Assembly (NCBI RefSeq): GCF_016801985.1
Contig: NZ_JAEVLS010000002.1
Location: 372,001 to 436,000, forward strand
Origin: Steroidobacter gossypii
GTDB lineage: Bacteria; Pseudomonadota; Gammaproteobacteria; Steroidobacterales; Steroidobacteraceae
Length of the DNA stretch: 64,000 nucleotides
Reading direction: 5' to 3'
Below, piece after piece: positions 8,097 through 17,147 of the stretch (positions are counted from its first letter, which is position 1; each line of letters starts with the position of its first letter). The position numbers and the translations under genes are program-made. A model generated the notes under the pieces. That model was not told the DNA's origin and did no database searches. It saw only the letters and a program-made list of their open reading frames with translations.

Positions 8097-9359
8097 ATGA
8101 AGCGGACCGAGCGAGCCTTCTTTGCGGTGGCTGCATTCGCGGCGCCCTGCGTTGCGATGGCGGCATGGACCAAAACGTATGTCGTCGAGTGGAACGAGCC
8201 GGCGATGTACTACGGCGGCAAGAGCGGCGTCATCGATCCCGGCACGGATTGTCCTTCGGGCACCAATCCTGAGATCGATTGGGTCAAGGTGATGATGGAT
8301 GCCGGCTATACGCGCGAGGAGGCGGAGTGGCTGCGTAATCCGGCCAATCCAACGCGCAGTCCCGTGCATGGCCAGAATCAATTGGCGTTTCGCGGCAAGG
8401 ACCGTGCAAACGTTTACGTCAACCCGACTTCGACGCCCGATCCCGGTCTGGTGGGCGTGAGCGGGACGATCGCCGAAGGCATCGATCTGGATGGCGATGA
8501 CGCCACCGGCTTCACCAGCCCGGACGGTGAGAAGGGCGTCGACAACAATTTCTATAAGACACTCGGCTGTTGGAAGACCTACCGCGGTCCACGGCGACTA
8601 TCGAGCGGCGCTCTGCAATTCAACGATTCCATGCGCAACGGCGCCTGGACGACGCTGATCGTGGTCGCGGGCCGGGGCGACGACCCGATGAACGACAGCA
8701 ACGTCACCGTCGGGTTCTATGCCAGTGACGACAAGATGGTGAAGGACGGTAACAGCAACATCGCCCGTGACTACACCTTCAGTATCAAGCCGCACGCCAG
8801 GTACGAGGCGATCTTTCCTGCTCGGGTGAACAACGGCGTGATCACTTCCACCAAGCCGGTCTCGGGCGTACTGCGCGAGCCGGCGTACTGGCGCGATCTC
8901 GAGCTGGAACGCGCGCAAATCAAGCTCACGATGCAACCTGATGGCTCGCTGACCGGTTACGTGGGTGGCTATCGGCCATGGGAGCATGTTTACAAAGGCT
9001 GGGTGAACGCGCGAGGCCCGGTGATCGAGGCGCTCACGTGGGTGCAACTGCCCGGTGTTTATTACGCGCTACGTCGCAATGCCGACTACAGCCCGAGCGG
9101 GGCGAAGGGCGAAAAGACTCACATTTCATATGCGCTGCGTGTCGATGCGCTGCCGGCGTTTGTCATGACGCCAGACGCCGCTCAGCAGGTCGCCGCCGTG
9201 GAGTCTTACAAGTCTATCGCGCCTCCGGACACCAGCCGCACGGCGGGACTGTTCTCGCAAGTCGTCGACGGGTTGTTCATCGATCCGAAGGCGCAACAGC
9301 AGGCCGGACCGGATGCCGTGATTGTGCCGCCCGCGAACCTCGCCACAGCGAAGGAGTAG
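8097..9359 (+). CDS. Secreted protein of unknown function in the DUF1592/DUF1552 operon
   Basis: 420 residues from ATG 8097, 11 bases after the DUF1552 stop, with a signal peptide (FFAVAAFAAPCVAMAA). I do not recognise the family. The mature protein begins WTKTYVVEWNEPAMYYG, has two Cys in the first half (CPSG, LGCWKTY) that could form a disulfide, and an Asp-rich stretch GIDLDGDDATGF resembling a calcium-binding loop. The remainder is rich in predicted beta strands and aromatic residues. Position and signal peptide suggest it works with the two preceding secreted proteins. An in-frame opening upstream reaches into the DUF1552 gene but is not protein-like. Confidence 0.75.
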   Translation: MKRTERAFFAVAAFAAPCVAMAAWTKTYVVEWNEPAMYYGGKSGVIDPGTDCPSGTNPEIDWVKVMMDAGYTREEAEWLRNPANPTRSPVHGQNQLAFRGKDRANVYVNPTSTPDPGLVGVSGTIAEGIDLDGDDATGFTSPDGEKGVDNNFYKTLGCWKTYRGPRRLSSGALQFNDSMRNGAWTTLIVVAGRGDDPMNDSNVTVGFYASDDKMVKDGNSNIARDYTFSIKPHARYEAIFPARVNNGVITSTKPVSGVLREPAYWRDLELERAQIKLTMQPDGSLTGYVGGYRPWEHVYKGWVNARGPVIEALTWVQLPGVYYALRRNADYSPSGAKGEKTHISYALRVDALPAFVMTPDAAQQVAAVESYKSIAPPDTSRTAGLFSQVVDGLFIDPKAQQQAGPDAVIVPPANLATAKE

Positions 9360-9364
9360 ACGCG

Positions 9365-9852
9365 ATGCGCTTCATGAGCAAGGTGAGAATGTCGCGCTTT
9401 TTTATCGCCGCGCTAGCCATTGCCGCTGCACCGGTGCTCGCAGAGACAAAGATGCGGCGGCGGGTGACGAAGTCAAACCAATCCGTGTGTCCGGGCTGGG
9501 CATACGTGTGAGCGATCTGGAACGCTCGAAGAAGTTCTATACGGAGGTGCTCGGCCTGAAAGTCGGCGCGAAAGTGCCAGCAGAAGGGGAGCCTTACGAG
9601 TACCTGCTGGGCCTCACCGGCAACATCCGCGAGGACACATTGGTCGTGATTCGCAAGGGCGAGGTGAAGCCAGGCGCCACCGAGTTCGGCTCGATCACCA
9701 TTGTGGTTCCGAACGGGCGCAAGATGGCGGAGCGTGTCGTCGCGGCGGGCTATCGGGCCGCACGTCCCATCGGCGATGGAACCAACTTCGTACGCGATCC
9801 TGACGGCTACCTCATCGAGTTGTATCAGCGGCCCGCCGCACGACCCAAGTAA
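9365..9852 (+). pseudogene. Secreted VOC (glyoxalase/dioxygenase fold) protein, frameshifted after the signal peptide
   Basis: A good ribosome site (AAGGAG at 9350-9355) and ATG 9365 start a clear signal peptide (SRFFIAALAIAAAPVLAETK). In that frame the protein ends at 9511 with unrelated residues. The VOC domain continues in another frame from about 9450: VSGLGIRVSDLERSKKFYTE, LGLKVG, GSITIVV, and the final FVRDPDGYLIELYQ holding a metal-ligand-type Glu. Reading leader and domain together needs one extra base near 9455-9460. So this is a one-base frameshift, or a sequencing error, in an otherwise intact gene. A GTG at 9487 could start a cytoplasmic VOC domain, but it lacks a ribosome site. 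Family members include glyoxalases and ring-cleaving dioxygenases. Confidence 0.75.
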
Positions 9853-10134
9853 TCCCGACGTACGGCCCGGTTTCGCTCCGCGGGCGAAGCAAGCAGCAGT
9901 ACACACGGGCTCGAATCAGTACTGGTGAGGTCGTCAATAAAGAGGTTAAATAGACGTAGGGTCGACCGCGCCGAAAGTGCGCCGGTGTTGAGAAAAGAAG
10001 CTCATAGATAGCACGAAGTCGGCGCGAGAGCATCGCGGACGGATCGCGATGGGGTCTGTTCGCTAATGGTGTGAGAGTCGACCGGAACGCGGAGCGATGT
10101 GATCGCCCGCATGTCGTCAGTCCATGGGGGAAAC

Positions 10135-12810
10135 ATGAGATCAAGAATTGCGATCGGCACGCTCATCAGTGTCACCACCGGATTACTCGCCATTCCAACG
10201 CAAGCTCAGGAAGCCAGGGGCCTCGAGGAGATCATCGTCACCGCGCAAAAGCGTGCGGAAAGCATCCAGGACGTGCCGATCGCCGTGTCCGCGTTCTCGG
10301 CGGACGCGCTGGAAGAGCAGCGGCTCGATGGCGCATACAACCTGCAGAATGCGGTTCCCAACCTGGTTTTCTCCGGTGGCACCGGCTCGACGCCAAACTT
10401 CAATATCCGCGGCGTCGGCTCGGCCAACGGCACGGGCTCGACCGGTGACTCCGGCGTGCTGCCTCATCACAACAATGTGCCGTTGACGGTGAGCCGCATC
10501 GGCGTCGCGGATTTCTACGACGTAGAGCGCATCGAAGTACTGCGCGGTCCGCAAGGCACCTTGTACGGCCGCAACGCCACGGGTGGCGTGTTGAATGTCA
10601 TCACCGCAAGGCCAAACCTGGCCGAATTCAACGCATCGACCACGCTGGAGTATGCCGACTACGACACTCGCAAAGCCAAGGGCCACGTCAACGTGCCGAT
10701 CGGCGATATCTTCGGTCTACGAATCGCGGGCAACTATCTGCAGCGCGACGGTTACACTGAGAACGTTGCAACAGGCAACGATATCGATTCGCGCGATTTG
10801 TGGTCCGCACGCGCCACGCTCGCGTTTCAGCCGACTGACAATTTCAGGGCATATGTGCTGTACGAGAGATTCGAAGAAGACGACTCGCGTAACGGCGGTG
10901 GCAGGACCTTGTGCATCAAGGATCCAGGGCCCGAGATGGTCGGGTCGACTCCAGTCAACAATGCGGTGGCCCGCAATTACTTGAGTCGCGGCTGCCTGCA
11001 GGGCTCGATCTATCAGCCTTCGGCGTTCGGCACGGTCAATAGCGTTGCAACGTTCGGCGGCATGTTCTCGAACGTGCTCGGTTTAACGACCGGCGATACT
11101 TTCGCCGGTCAGATGGGTGATCCTGATTTGCGGCGCTCCTCCGCGTATCGCGATCCGAGCTATGACGCCACGAACGATTTGCTGGAGCTGGAAACGCAGT
11201 GGGATATCGCCGATGGGTTGACGCTTTCCTTCCTGGCCTCGTACACGAGCGATGAAGCGCTGTCAGCCAGCGGCAGCCAACAGTCCGAGATCGGATTCAA
11301 CAATACGGCAGTGACGCCGGGTGGTGTGTTCAACGACCCGCAGGGCGGTCCTGGCGCCGGAGTACGCACGCTCGTCTACTCCACCAACGACGACATTCAG
11401 CGCACCGGCGAGTTGCGCCTGCAATCGAGCTTCGATGGCGCGGTCAATTTCAACGTCGGCGTGTTCGCCCTGAATCTCGACCGCTCGACCACCACCTTCA
11501 CCTCGACCAACGCCACCAACGCGTTCCATCGGGCTTCCGGCAACGCGAGCTTCTACGATGCGACCCCGGGCATCCCGGTGAATGGTCTGGGCCACAATTA
11601 CTTTTTCGTGTACACGCCATACCAGCTCGAATCGCAGGCCGCGTTCGGCGAGTTGTATTGGAACGTGACCGACACGGTCAAACTGACCGTCGGCGCACGC
11701 TACACCGAAGACGAGAAGAGCCGCATCTATTATCCCGTCAATCTGCTGGCGCCGGCAGGGCAGGGCGGAGTCGTGGGTGCGCCGGGCTGGAACGAGAGTC
11801 GCGTGGTTCCGGAACAACTCGAGTCGAATGCGACAACGGGTCGCGTGACATTGGACTGGGCAGCGACCGCCGATACGCTGGTGTATCTCACCTTGAGCCG
11901 CGGCTACAAGGCTGGTGGGTTCAATACGCCGACAACGATGGGCTCCGCTGCGCCGTATGACGCCGAGACCGTCGATGCGGTGGAGATCGGGGCCAAGAAC
12001 TCGTTGTTCGATGGACGCGTGACGCTCAACGTTACCGGCTTCATGTACGACTATCAGGACTATCAGTTCAGCAAGCTCGATGGCTTCGCAAGTCTCGTCG
12101 ACAATCTCGATGCGGAGGTACGCGGCATCGAGATCGAGGCTGTATGGTCGCCCATCGATGCGTTGCGTTTGAATGCGCAGATCGGCTACCTGGATAGCGA
12201 AATCACCGCGGGCAGCTCGGTGGATCCTTTCGATCGTACGCAGGGCGATCCGTCATTGCACTACGCGAAGTCGCTCGAAGGTGGCTGTGTCGTCGACCGG
12301 GCCGGACTGGAACGCGTGATCGCCGCAGTCAATGCAGGAGCGTTGCCCGCCGCAGCGCTCGCCCCATTGCCAAACGCGGGGCTGTGCGGATCAGCAGCCT
12401 TGAATTCGGGCTTCGGTCTCAACCGAAGCGCGGGCGTGCCGGTCAATCTGGCAGGCAATCAGCTGCCCGGAGCGCCCGAGTGGACGGCGTCCTTCGGGGC
12501 GCAGTACACGCTCGCGTTGGGCAACGATTGGCAAGCGACGCTGCGCGCCGACTACTATCGTCAGGCTGAATCCTATGCGTCGCATTTCAATACCCCGGAT
12601 TACGAATTGAACAGCTGGGACAATTACAACGCGAGTCTGCTATTCCGCAATCTCGCCTGGGATCTCGACGTGCAGGTGTATGGCAAGAATCTCGCCGATG
12701 ACGACGTGATCGTCGGCCTGGAGGTACAGTCCGAGCAGCTCGGCCTGACGCGCAACGTGCAACTGCTCGAGCCTCGTTTGTTCGGTGTGGCGATTACCAA
12801 ACGTTGGTAG
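10135..12810 (+). CDS. TonB-dependent outer-membrane receptor
   Basis: 891 residues from ATG 10135, which follows GGGGG and begins a signal peptide (RSRIAIGTLISVTTGLLAIPTQAQ). The TonB box region GLEEIIVTAQKR, the plug domain (IQDVPIAVSAFSA to VERIEVLRGPQGTLYGRNATGG) and a beta-barrel ending in a C-terminal aromatic (VAITKRW) are complete. There is no STN domain, so it lacks the trans-envelope sigma signalling module. Receptors of this subtype take up varied ligands besides iron complexes. It stands alone: an upstream region of 280 bases holds no gene, and the convergent neighbour is a chemotaxis receptor. The ligand is unknown. Confidence 0.92.
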   Translation: MRSRIAIGTLISVTTGLLAIPTQAQEARGLEEIIVTAQKRAESIQDVPIAVSAFSADALEEQRLDGAYNLQNAVPNLVFSGGTGSTPNFNIRGVGSANGTGSTGDSGVLPHHNNVPLTVSRIGVADFYDVERIEVLRGPQGTLYGRNATGGVLNVITARPNLAEFNASTTLEYADYDTRKAKGHVNVPIGDIFGLRIAGNYLQRDGYTENVATGNDIDSRDLWSARATLAFQPTDNFRAYVLYERFEEDDSRNGGGRTLCIKDPGPEMVGSTPVNNAVARNYLSRGCLQGSIYQPSAFGTVNSVATFGGMFSNVLGLTTGDTFAGQMGDPDLRRSSAYRDPSYDATNDLLELETQWDIADGLTLSFLASYTSDEALSASGSQQSEIGFNNTAVTPGGVFNDPQGGPGAGVRTLVYSTNDDIQRTGELRLQSSFDGAVNFNVGVFALNLDRSTTTFTSTNATNAFHRASGNASFYDATPGIPVNGLGHNYFFVYTPYQLESQAAFGELYWNVTDTVKLTVGARYTEDEKSRIYYPVNLLAPAGQGGVVGAPGWNESRVVPEQLESNATTGRVTLDWAATADTLVYLTLSRGYKAGGFNTPTTMGSAAPYDAETVDAVEIGAKNSLFDGRVTLNVTGFMYDYQDYQFSKLDGFASLVDNLDAEVRGIEIEAVWSPIDALRLNAQIGYLDSEITAGSSVDPFDRTQGDPSLHYAKSLEGGCVVDRAGLERVIAAVNAGALPAAALAPLPNAGLCGSAALNSGFGLNRSAGVPVNLAGNQLPGAPEWTASFGAQYTLALGNDWQATLRADYYRQAESYASHFNTPDYELNSWDNYNASLLFRNLAWDLDVQVYGKNLADDDVIVGLEVQSEQLGLTRNVQLLEPRLFGVAITKRW

Positions 12811-12847
12811 GCCTTCGCCGCGAGCCATCTAAGCTCTCGTGCCGGGT

Positions 12848-12869
12848 CCCGCTGCAATCGTGCAGCGGG
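12848..12869. terminator. Hairpin between convergent genes
   Basis: CCCGCTGCA and TGCAGCGGG form a perfect 9-bp stem around the tetraloop ATCG, 38 bases after the receptor stop. There is no T-tract on either strand, so it may aid Rho-type termination or 3'-end protection. Confidence 0.5.
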
Positions 12870-13010
12870 CACCTGGTCGAAGTGACTCGCGCTGGTTCAT
12901 GCAGTCGTTCGCCGCTCCCGCGCAGGCGCATCCTAGCAGCACTCGCGATCACCCACGTCGTCGCGACGCGCTTGTCGATGTTGCCTGCTGTTATGATCGG
13001 TGTTTTCGTA

Positions 13011-14639
13011 TCAAGCGGCGATCCGCTGCCGTCCGTAGGAAATTGGATCCGCCTGGACCTGCGCACCTTCGGCAGCCATGCCTTCGAGGCCTGGCGCCGC
13101 CTCGCCGCTCAGCTTGAAGACAGCGGCCGACTCCACGAGGCTGTCGGCCTGATTCTTCAAACTCTCGGTCGCGGCAGCGCTCTCTTCGACGAGCGCCGCG
13201 TTTTGTTGAGTGGCGCGGTCCATCTGTGAGAGCGCGTGGTTCATCTGGTCGATGCCTTCGGCCTGTTCCCGGCTCGCGGCCGAGATTTCGGTCACCACAT
13301 CGGTCAGCTTTCGCACATTGCACAGGATTTCGCCCAGGTTGGAGCCGAGCTGATCGACCAGCGCCGCACCGGTCGACACTTTTTGAACCGAGTCGTTGAT
13401 CAGCGTCTTGATCTCTTTGGCCGCGCCCGCGCTGCGCTGTGCGAGGTTGCGTACCTCGGAGGCGACGACCGCAAAGCCTCGGCCTTGCTCGCCCGCGCGA
13501 GCCGCTTCTACAGCAGCATTCAACGCGAGCAGATTGGTTTGGAACGCAATTTCGTCGATGACGCCGATGATCTGGGTGATCCTGGAGCTGGAGGAGTTGA
13601 TATCGCTCATCGCATCAACGGCCTTGCTGACGACGCCGGCGCCTGCATCGCCCTGACCGCGCACCCCTCGGGCAAGATCGCTGGCGCGATGGATGTTGTC
13701 CGAGGTCACCTTCACGGTCGCGGACATCTCTTCCATGCTGGCGGCAGTTTGCTCCAGCGCGGCGGCCTGTTCCTGAGTGCGCCTGGAAAGATCGTCGTTG
13801 CCTTGGGCAATCTGCGAGGAGGCGGCCGCGACCGCCTGGGTGTTCCGACGAACCTCGGCGATGAGTTTCACGAGGCTGCCCTGCATGCGAGTGAGCGCCA
13901 CCATCAGACTCGTCGTGTCGCCAGGGCGGGTCACCAGGCAAGTCGTCAAGTCGCCTCGCGCGATCGCGTGTGCCGCCGCAGCTGCTTCGGAAGGCTCGCC
14001 GCCGAGCAGTGCGACGACCGAGCGGCTGGCCAGCAGGCCCAGGAAAATTCCGGCAACGATCGTCAGGCTCATCCCGATGAGGCTGGCAAGCTCGGCGGAC
14101 CTGGCGGCAGCCACTGCTTCATTGCTGACCGCTGCCGCCTGTTCGGAGATGGCTGCGGCGCTTTCCTCCAGCAGTTTCGTGGGCTCGCGATCCATGCCCC
14201 TGACTGCCTGGTCGCCTTTGTCGACCGCGAAATCGTTCGCTCTGAAGGCCTCGAAGCCTTTGCGATAACTCGCGCCCATGGTCGCATGAGCAGCGGCGAA
14301 TTTACCGATCAGCGCTGCCGCGTGGGGCTCGCTGACGCGAGCATGCAGACGCTGCGCCAGCTGTGAGACCTCCTGCTCACGATGCTGGAAAGCGCTCCAG
14401 TACTTCTCCAGCTGCTCCGGATCCTTGCCTCGGATCAGCACGTTCTTCCATTCTTGAACCTGCTCCTTGAACTTGCTTTGCATCTCGCGAGCTTCACGCT
14501 CGCTCTGCACGGCATCGGCGACTTCGGTCTGGAAGGTGTCGAGCGCAGCGTTCATCTTCCAGAAGCCGAAGAAAGCGGCGGCGGCCAGCAGTAGCAACAC
14601 GGCTGCAAACGTGAGCGGCAACTTGGTACTGAGCTTCAT
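13011..14639 (-). CDS. Methyl-accepting chemotaxis protein
   Basis: 542 residues from the ATG at 14639 (an ATG three codons upstream is equally possible). A first membrane segment (LPLTFAAVLLLLAAAAFFGF) is followed by a ~170-residue periplasmic helical sensor with no recognisable PAS/Cache fold, closer to a four-helix-bundle type. A second membrane segment (LIGMSLTIVAGIFLGLLA), a HAMP region and the long coiled-coil signalling domain follow. The highly conserved hairpin tip IDEIAFQTNLLALNAAVEAA is present, and NDDLSRRTQEQAAALEQTAASM is the typical methylation helix. It would form receptor arrays with CheA/CheW, which are not encoded here, so it is an orphan receptor. Ligand unknown. Confidence 0.92.
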   Translation of the reverse strand: MKLSTKLPLTFAAVLLLLAAAAFFGFWKMNAALDTFQTEVADAVQSEREAREMQSKFKEQVQEWKNVLIRGKDPEQLEKYWSAFQHREQEVSQLAQRLHARVSEPHAAALIGKFAAAHATMGASYRKGFEAFRANDFAVDKGDQAVRGMDREPTKLLEESAAAISEQAAAVSNEAVAAARSAELASLIGMSLTIVAGIFLGLLASRSVVALLGGEPSEAAAAAHAIARGDLTTCLVTRPGDTTSLMVALTRMQGSLVKLIAEVRRNTQAVAAASSQIAQGNDDLSRRTQEQAAALEQTAASMEEMSATVKVTSDNIHRASDLARGVRGQGDAGAGVVSKAVDAMSDINSSSSRITQIIGVIDEIAFQTNLLALNAAVEAARAGEQGRGFAVVASEVRNLAQRSAGAAKEIKTLINDSVQKVSTGAALVDQLGSNLGEILCNVRKLTDVVTEISAASREQAEGIDQMNHALSQMDRATQQNAALVEESAAATESLKNQADSLVESAAVFKLSGEAAPGLEGMAAEGAQVQADPISYGRQRIAA

Positions 14640-14841
14640 AGTCGGCATCGCAGTTTGTATCTTCTGGTCGCGGTCCGGGCGCTGCGCCGACCGCTGGTGT
14701 GCGGCGAAGCAATGCAGAGGTTGGCGGCGCATGTGCGCAAAACTTGAAGGAGGATTTCCCTGCAGCCCTATCAGTCGTTCCCTGAATCTCGGGCACGAGC
14801 CAGGAGCGCGTTCGGTCGGGATGCGATGGCGTCTCCGCGCT

Positions 14842-15192
14842 TCAGACCGACAGCACTTCGTAGTGGACCGTTTGCATCACGATCCGACCGTCGCGTATGA
14901 CGAATGAGTCCACGCCGTGCTCGATCCGTGCGCACTCCGAGCTTGCGCGCCAAATTAGAAACGCGTACTCGCTTTCGACATGCCTCGCCACATACTCGTA
15001 TTTTCCCCCGCGGCGGAGTTGCTCTCGCAATCGCTGCGCTGACTCTCGGATTCCGGATCGCCCGCTCTTTACGCCGAACTGATGTATCAGGATCACCTCG
15101 TCGGAATAGTTTCGGTTGAGGTCTTCCTCCAGGTTCGACTCGGCTCGCAGCCTCAGATGATCGAAGAAGACTTCGCTCGTGGATCGGCTCAT
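14842..15192 (-). CDS. NTF2-like/SnoaL-type protein
   Basis: 116 residues with the cone-shaped NTF2-like fold pattern: an N-terminal helix (EVFFDHLRLRAESNLEEDLNR), YSDEVILIHQFGVKSG, and the strands YEYVARHVESEYAFLIWRA and DSFVIRDGRIVMQTVHYEV. Such proteins act as small isomerases, hydrolases or ligand-binding scaffolds; none can be chosen here. It is the last gene of a leftward operon, 34 bases after the SDR gene. A similar NTF2-like plus SDR pairing recurs at 24646-25754, which suggests a functional link between the two protein types. Confidence 0.75.
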   Translation of the reverse strand: MSRSTSEVFFDHLRLRAESNLEEDLNRNYSDEVILIHQFGVKSGRSGIRESAQRLREQLRRGGKYEYVARHVESEYAFLIWRASSECARIEHGVDSFVIRDGRIVMQTVHYEVLSV

Positions 15193-15226
15193 GCTTTCGT
15201 GCTCTCCAGGTCGCGGTTGTCAGGTG

Positions 15227-16285
15227 TCATCTCGGAGCTGCCGGGCGAGAGCTTGTGAGTGGGCGTGCCGCGCTCAACGCATACGGCCGGACTCTCTGCG
15301 ATCGGGCCGCTAGCGCGAGACCCGCCGTGAATGCAACCAGAGCACCCAACACAAACCAACGCGGCGGCTTGTTCCTTGTGGAGCGCCAGCCTCCATTCAC
15401 CTCCGCACGGCGCCATGAGGGCTCCACGAGGTTGCCCCAGCTAACGGTTTCTTCGGATCGACTCAGTTGCATCACGTCCACGGTGAGGCGCGCCAACCGT
15501 TCGGTGAGTCCGGGTGCCAGCGCATGGGCGAGATTGATCGTCGGCCCGATGCGCCCAGCGTAGGCTTCCCGTTTGGAACCAAAGGCGAGCTCGACGATCT
15601 GCCGTGCGACCGCAGCGGGATCCAGCAGGGGCCTGATGGGCCGGATCTCACGACCGGTGAAGTTTGCTGCGCTCGAGTAGATCGGAGTATCCACTGGCGC
15701 TGGATAGATCGAGCAGATGCGAATTTTGGGAGTGTCGAGCAACTCCTCGCGGAGGGACTCGACCCACCCGCGTCCAGCAAACTTGCTCGCGACATAGGCG
15801 CTGGCGTACGGCTGAGCTACGCGGCCCAGGACGGAGTTCACATCGATGATCAGGCCCTCGCCGCGCGTCCTGAAATGTTTGAGGACAGCCCGTGTACATT
15901 GGACGCGGCCGAAGAAGTTGGTTTCCACGACGCGTCGGAAGGCATCGGCGGGTACGTCATCGAACCGCCCCATTGCGAGCACGGCGGCGCAATGGATCCA
16001 AACATCGATGTGGCCGAATCGCGCCAGGGCGGCTCTTACCAACTCATCCACTTGCTCCGGTTCAGTGATATCTGTCGGCACCGCCATGGCTTGCCCGCCT
16101 TCCGAAGCGCACTCTCGTGCAACATCCTCAAGTGCCGAGGCACGACGGGCCGCCACAACGACGCACGCCCCCTTTCGCGCGAAGGCAACAGCAGTCGCCC
16201 GTCCGATGCCACTGGACGCACCGACGATCACGACGACGAACGTGTGGGCCTTGCGATCCCCGCTGGTGGGTGATGGAGACTTCAT
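15227..16285 (-). CDS. Short-chain dehydrogenase/reductase with C-terminal membrane anchor
   Basis: 352 residues. The NAD(P)-binding motif GASSGIG (about 22-28), the arginine pair in AARRAS suggesting NADP, VNSVLGRVAQPYASAYVASK with the catalytic Tyr-x3-Lys, and PAPVDTPIY are all present. It is longer than classical SDRs: after residue ~265 comes an extension with a hydrophobic segment (WFVLGALVAFTAGLALAA) near the C-terminus, likely a membrane anchor. The start codon overlaps the stop of a 37-codon upstream ORF by four bases, implying coupled translation. The divergent MarR gene at 16572 is a likely regulator. The substrate is unknown. Confidence 0.88.
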   Translation of the reverse strand: MKSPSPTSGDRKAHTFVVVIVGASSGIGRATAVAFARKGACVVVAARRASALEDVARECASEGGQAMAVPTDITEPEQVDELVRAALARFGHIDVWIHCAAVLAMGRFDDVPADAFRRVVETNFFGRVQCTRAVLKHFRTRGEGLIIDVNSVLGRVAQPYASAYVASKFAGRGWVESLREELLDTPKIRICSIYPAPVDTPIYSSAANFTGREIRPIRPLLDPAAVARQIVELAFGSKREAYAGRIGPTINLAHALAPGLTERLARLTVDVMQLSRSEETVSWGNLVEPSWRRAEVNGGWRSTRNKPPRWFVLGALVAFTAGLALAARSQRVRPYALSAARPLTSSRPAAPR

Positions 16286-16395
16286 TCGGGCGCCTTCTCA
16301 ACCGGGACGGCCTGCCGATCGACCAGTTCGCCTCGCGGTAAGGTGACCAGCATGGGATGCAAGGGATGACCGGCCACTCCTGCCCTGGTTCTCAT
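16282..16395 (-). CDS. 37-residue ORF matching the N-terminus of DUF2231 membrane proteins (probable remnant)
   Basis: ATG at 16395 with a well-placed GGGAG ribosome site six bases upstream. The first ~25 residues (MRTRAGVAGHPLHPMLVTLP then RGELV) closely resemble the start of DUF2231 membrane proteins as I recall them, including the twin HP motifs. The membrane helices that should follow are missing, and the peptide ends after a charged tail. Its TGA overlaps the ATG of the SDR gene, so it may now act mainly as a leader that couples translation. Identity with DUF2231 rests on pattern recognition. Confidence 0.6.
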   Translation of the reverse strand: MRTRAGVAGHPLHPMLVTLPRGELVDRQAVPVEKAPE

Positions 16396-16571
16396 GACAA
16401 TCTCCCGGTTGCGCCAAAGGACGATGGGCCGCCCCGAGCCGAGCGGCGCCCGTCGTCCGGTCCTCGACTGCGAAACACATCGTGACCCGATATAATCACG
16501 AATGCGCTCCGGTCAGGTTTGTTCCCAGCGGAACGTTGCGACAGGTACTGCTCGAAAGAGGGCATCAGGAC

Positions 16572-17009
16572 ATGAAATCGAGGGCGACCGGACGCGATCC
16601 AACAGATGCGGAGTACCAGGCATTGGCGTCCTTCAGGTACGCCCTCAGGCGCTACTTGGCTGCCGTGGGCCGCAATGCGCGTAGCGCGGGGCTTACAGCA
16701 CAGCAGCACCAGGCGCTTCTATCCATCCGGGCCGGCTATCCCGGACGGGAAGTCATATCGGTCACGGAGCTCGCGGACCATCTGCTCATCAAAAATCATA
16801 GTGCCCTCGAGCTGGCGGAGCGTCTTCGGGATTTGGGCCTGATTCAATGCGATCGGTGCGACGAGGATCGCCGCAAAGTGATGCTGAGTATCACTCCCAA
16901 GGGAGAAACGACTCTGCGCAAGCTCGCAGCGGGCAGCTTGCGTGAGCTTGCGCTGATCTCGGGTCAAATGCGCAGCCTGGTCGCCGGATTGAGCCAGCTC
17001 GACCCTTGA
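16572..17009 (+). CDS. MarR-family transcriptional regulator
   Basis: 145 residues from ATG 16572 (an earlier in-frame ATG at 16482 gives an unrelated N-terminus). The winged helix-turn-helix is clear: LTAQQHQALLSIRAGYPG, VTELADHLLIKNHSALELAERLRDLGLIQ, then the wing CDEDRRKVMLSITPKGE. The sequence around the recognition helix is typical of MarR proteins that sense small phenolic or lipophilic ligands or oxidants. It is divergent from the SDR/NTF2 operon across about 180-280 bases, so it probably controls that operon and itself. An effector cannot be assigned. Confidence 0.9.
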   Translation: MKSRATGRDPTDAEYQALASFRYALRRYLAAVGRNARSAGLTAQQHQALLSIRAGYPGREVISVTELADHLLIKNHSALELAERLRDLGLIQCDRCDEDRRKVMLSITPKGETTLRKLAAGSLRELALISGQMRSLVAGLSQLDP

Positions 17010-17147
17010 CCGCGGCACTGGAGCCCCGGATGAGCTGATCACTTCGATGCCAATTCATGAATGTCGGACCGAAGTTCGATCAATGATGAGATCGTTTCGA
17101 GCTCCACTACAGATCATCGGGCGATTCTCAGTCACAAGGGAACATCG

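Noticed and set aside
13236-14366. 376-codon open frame on the plus strand
   Set aside because: Antisense to the methyl-accepting chemotaxis gene; composition mirrors that gene.
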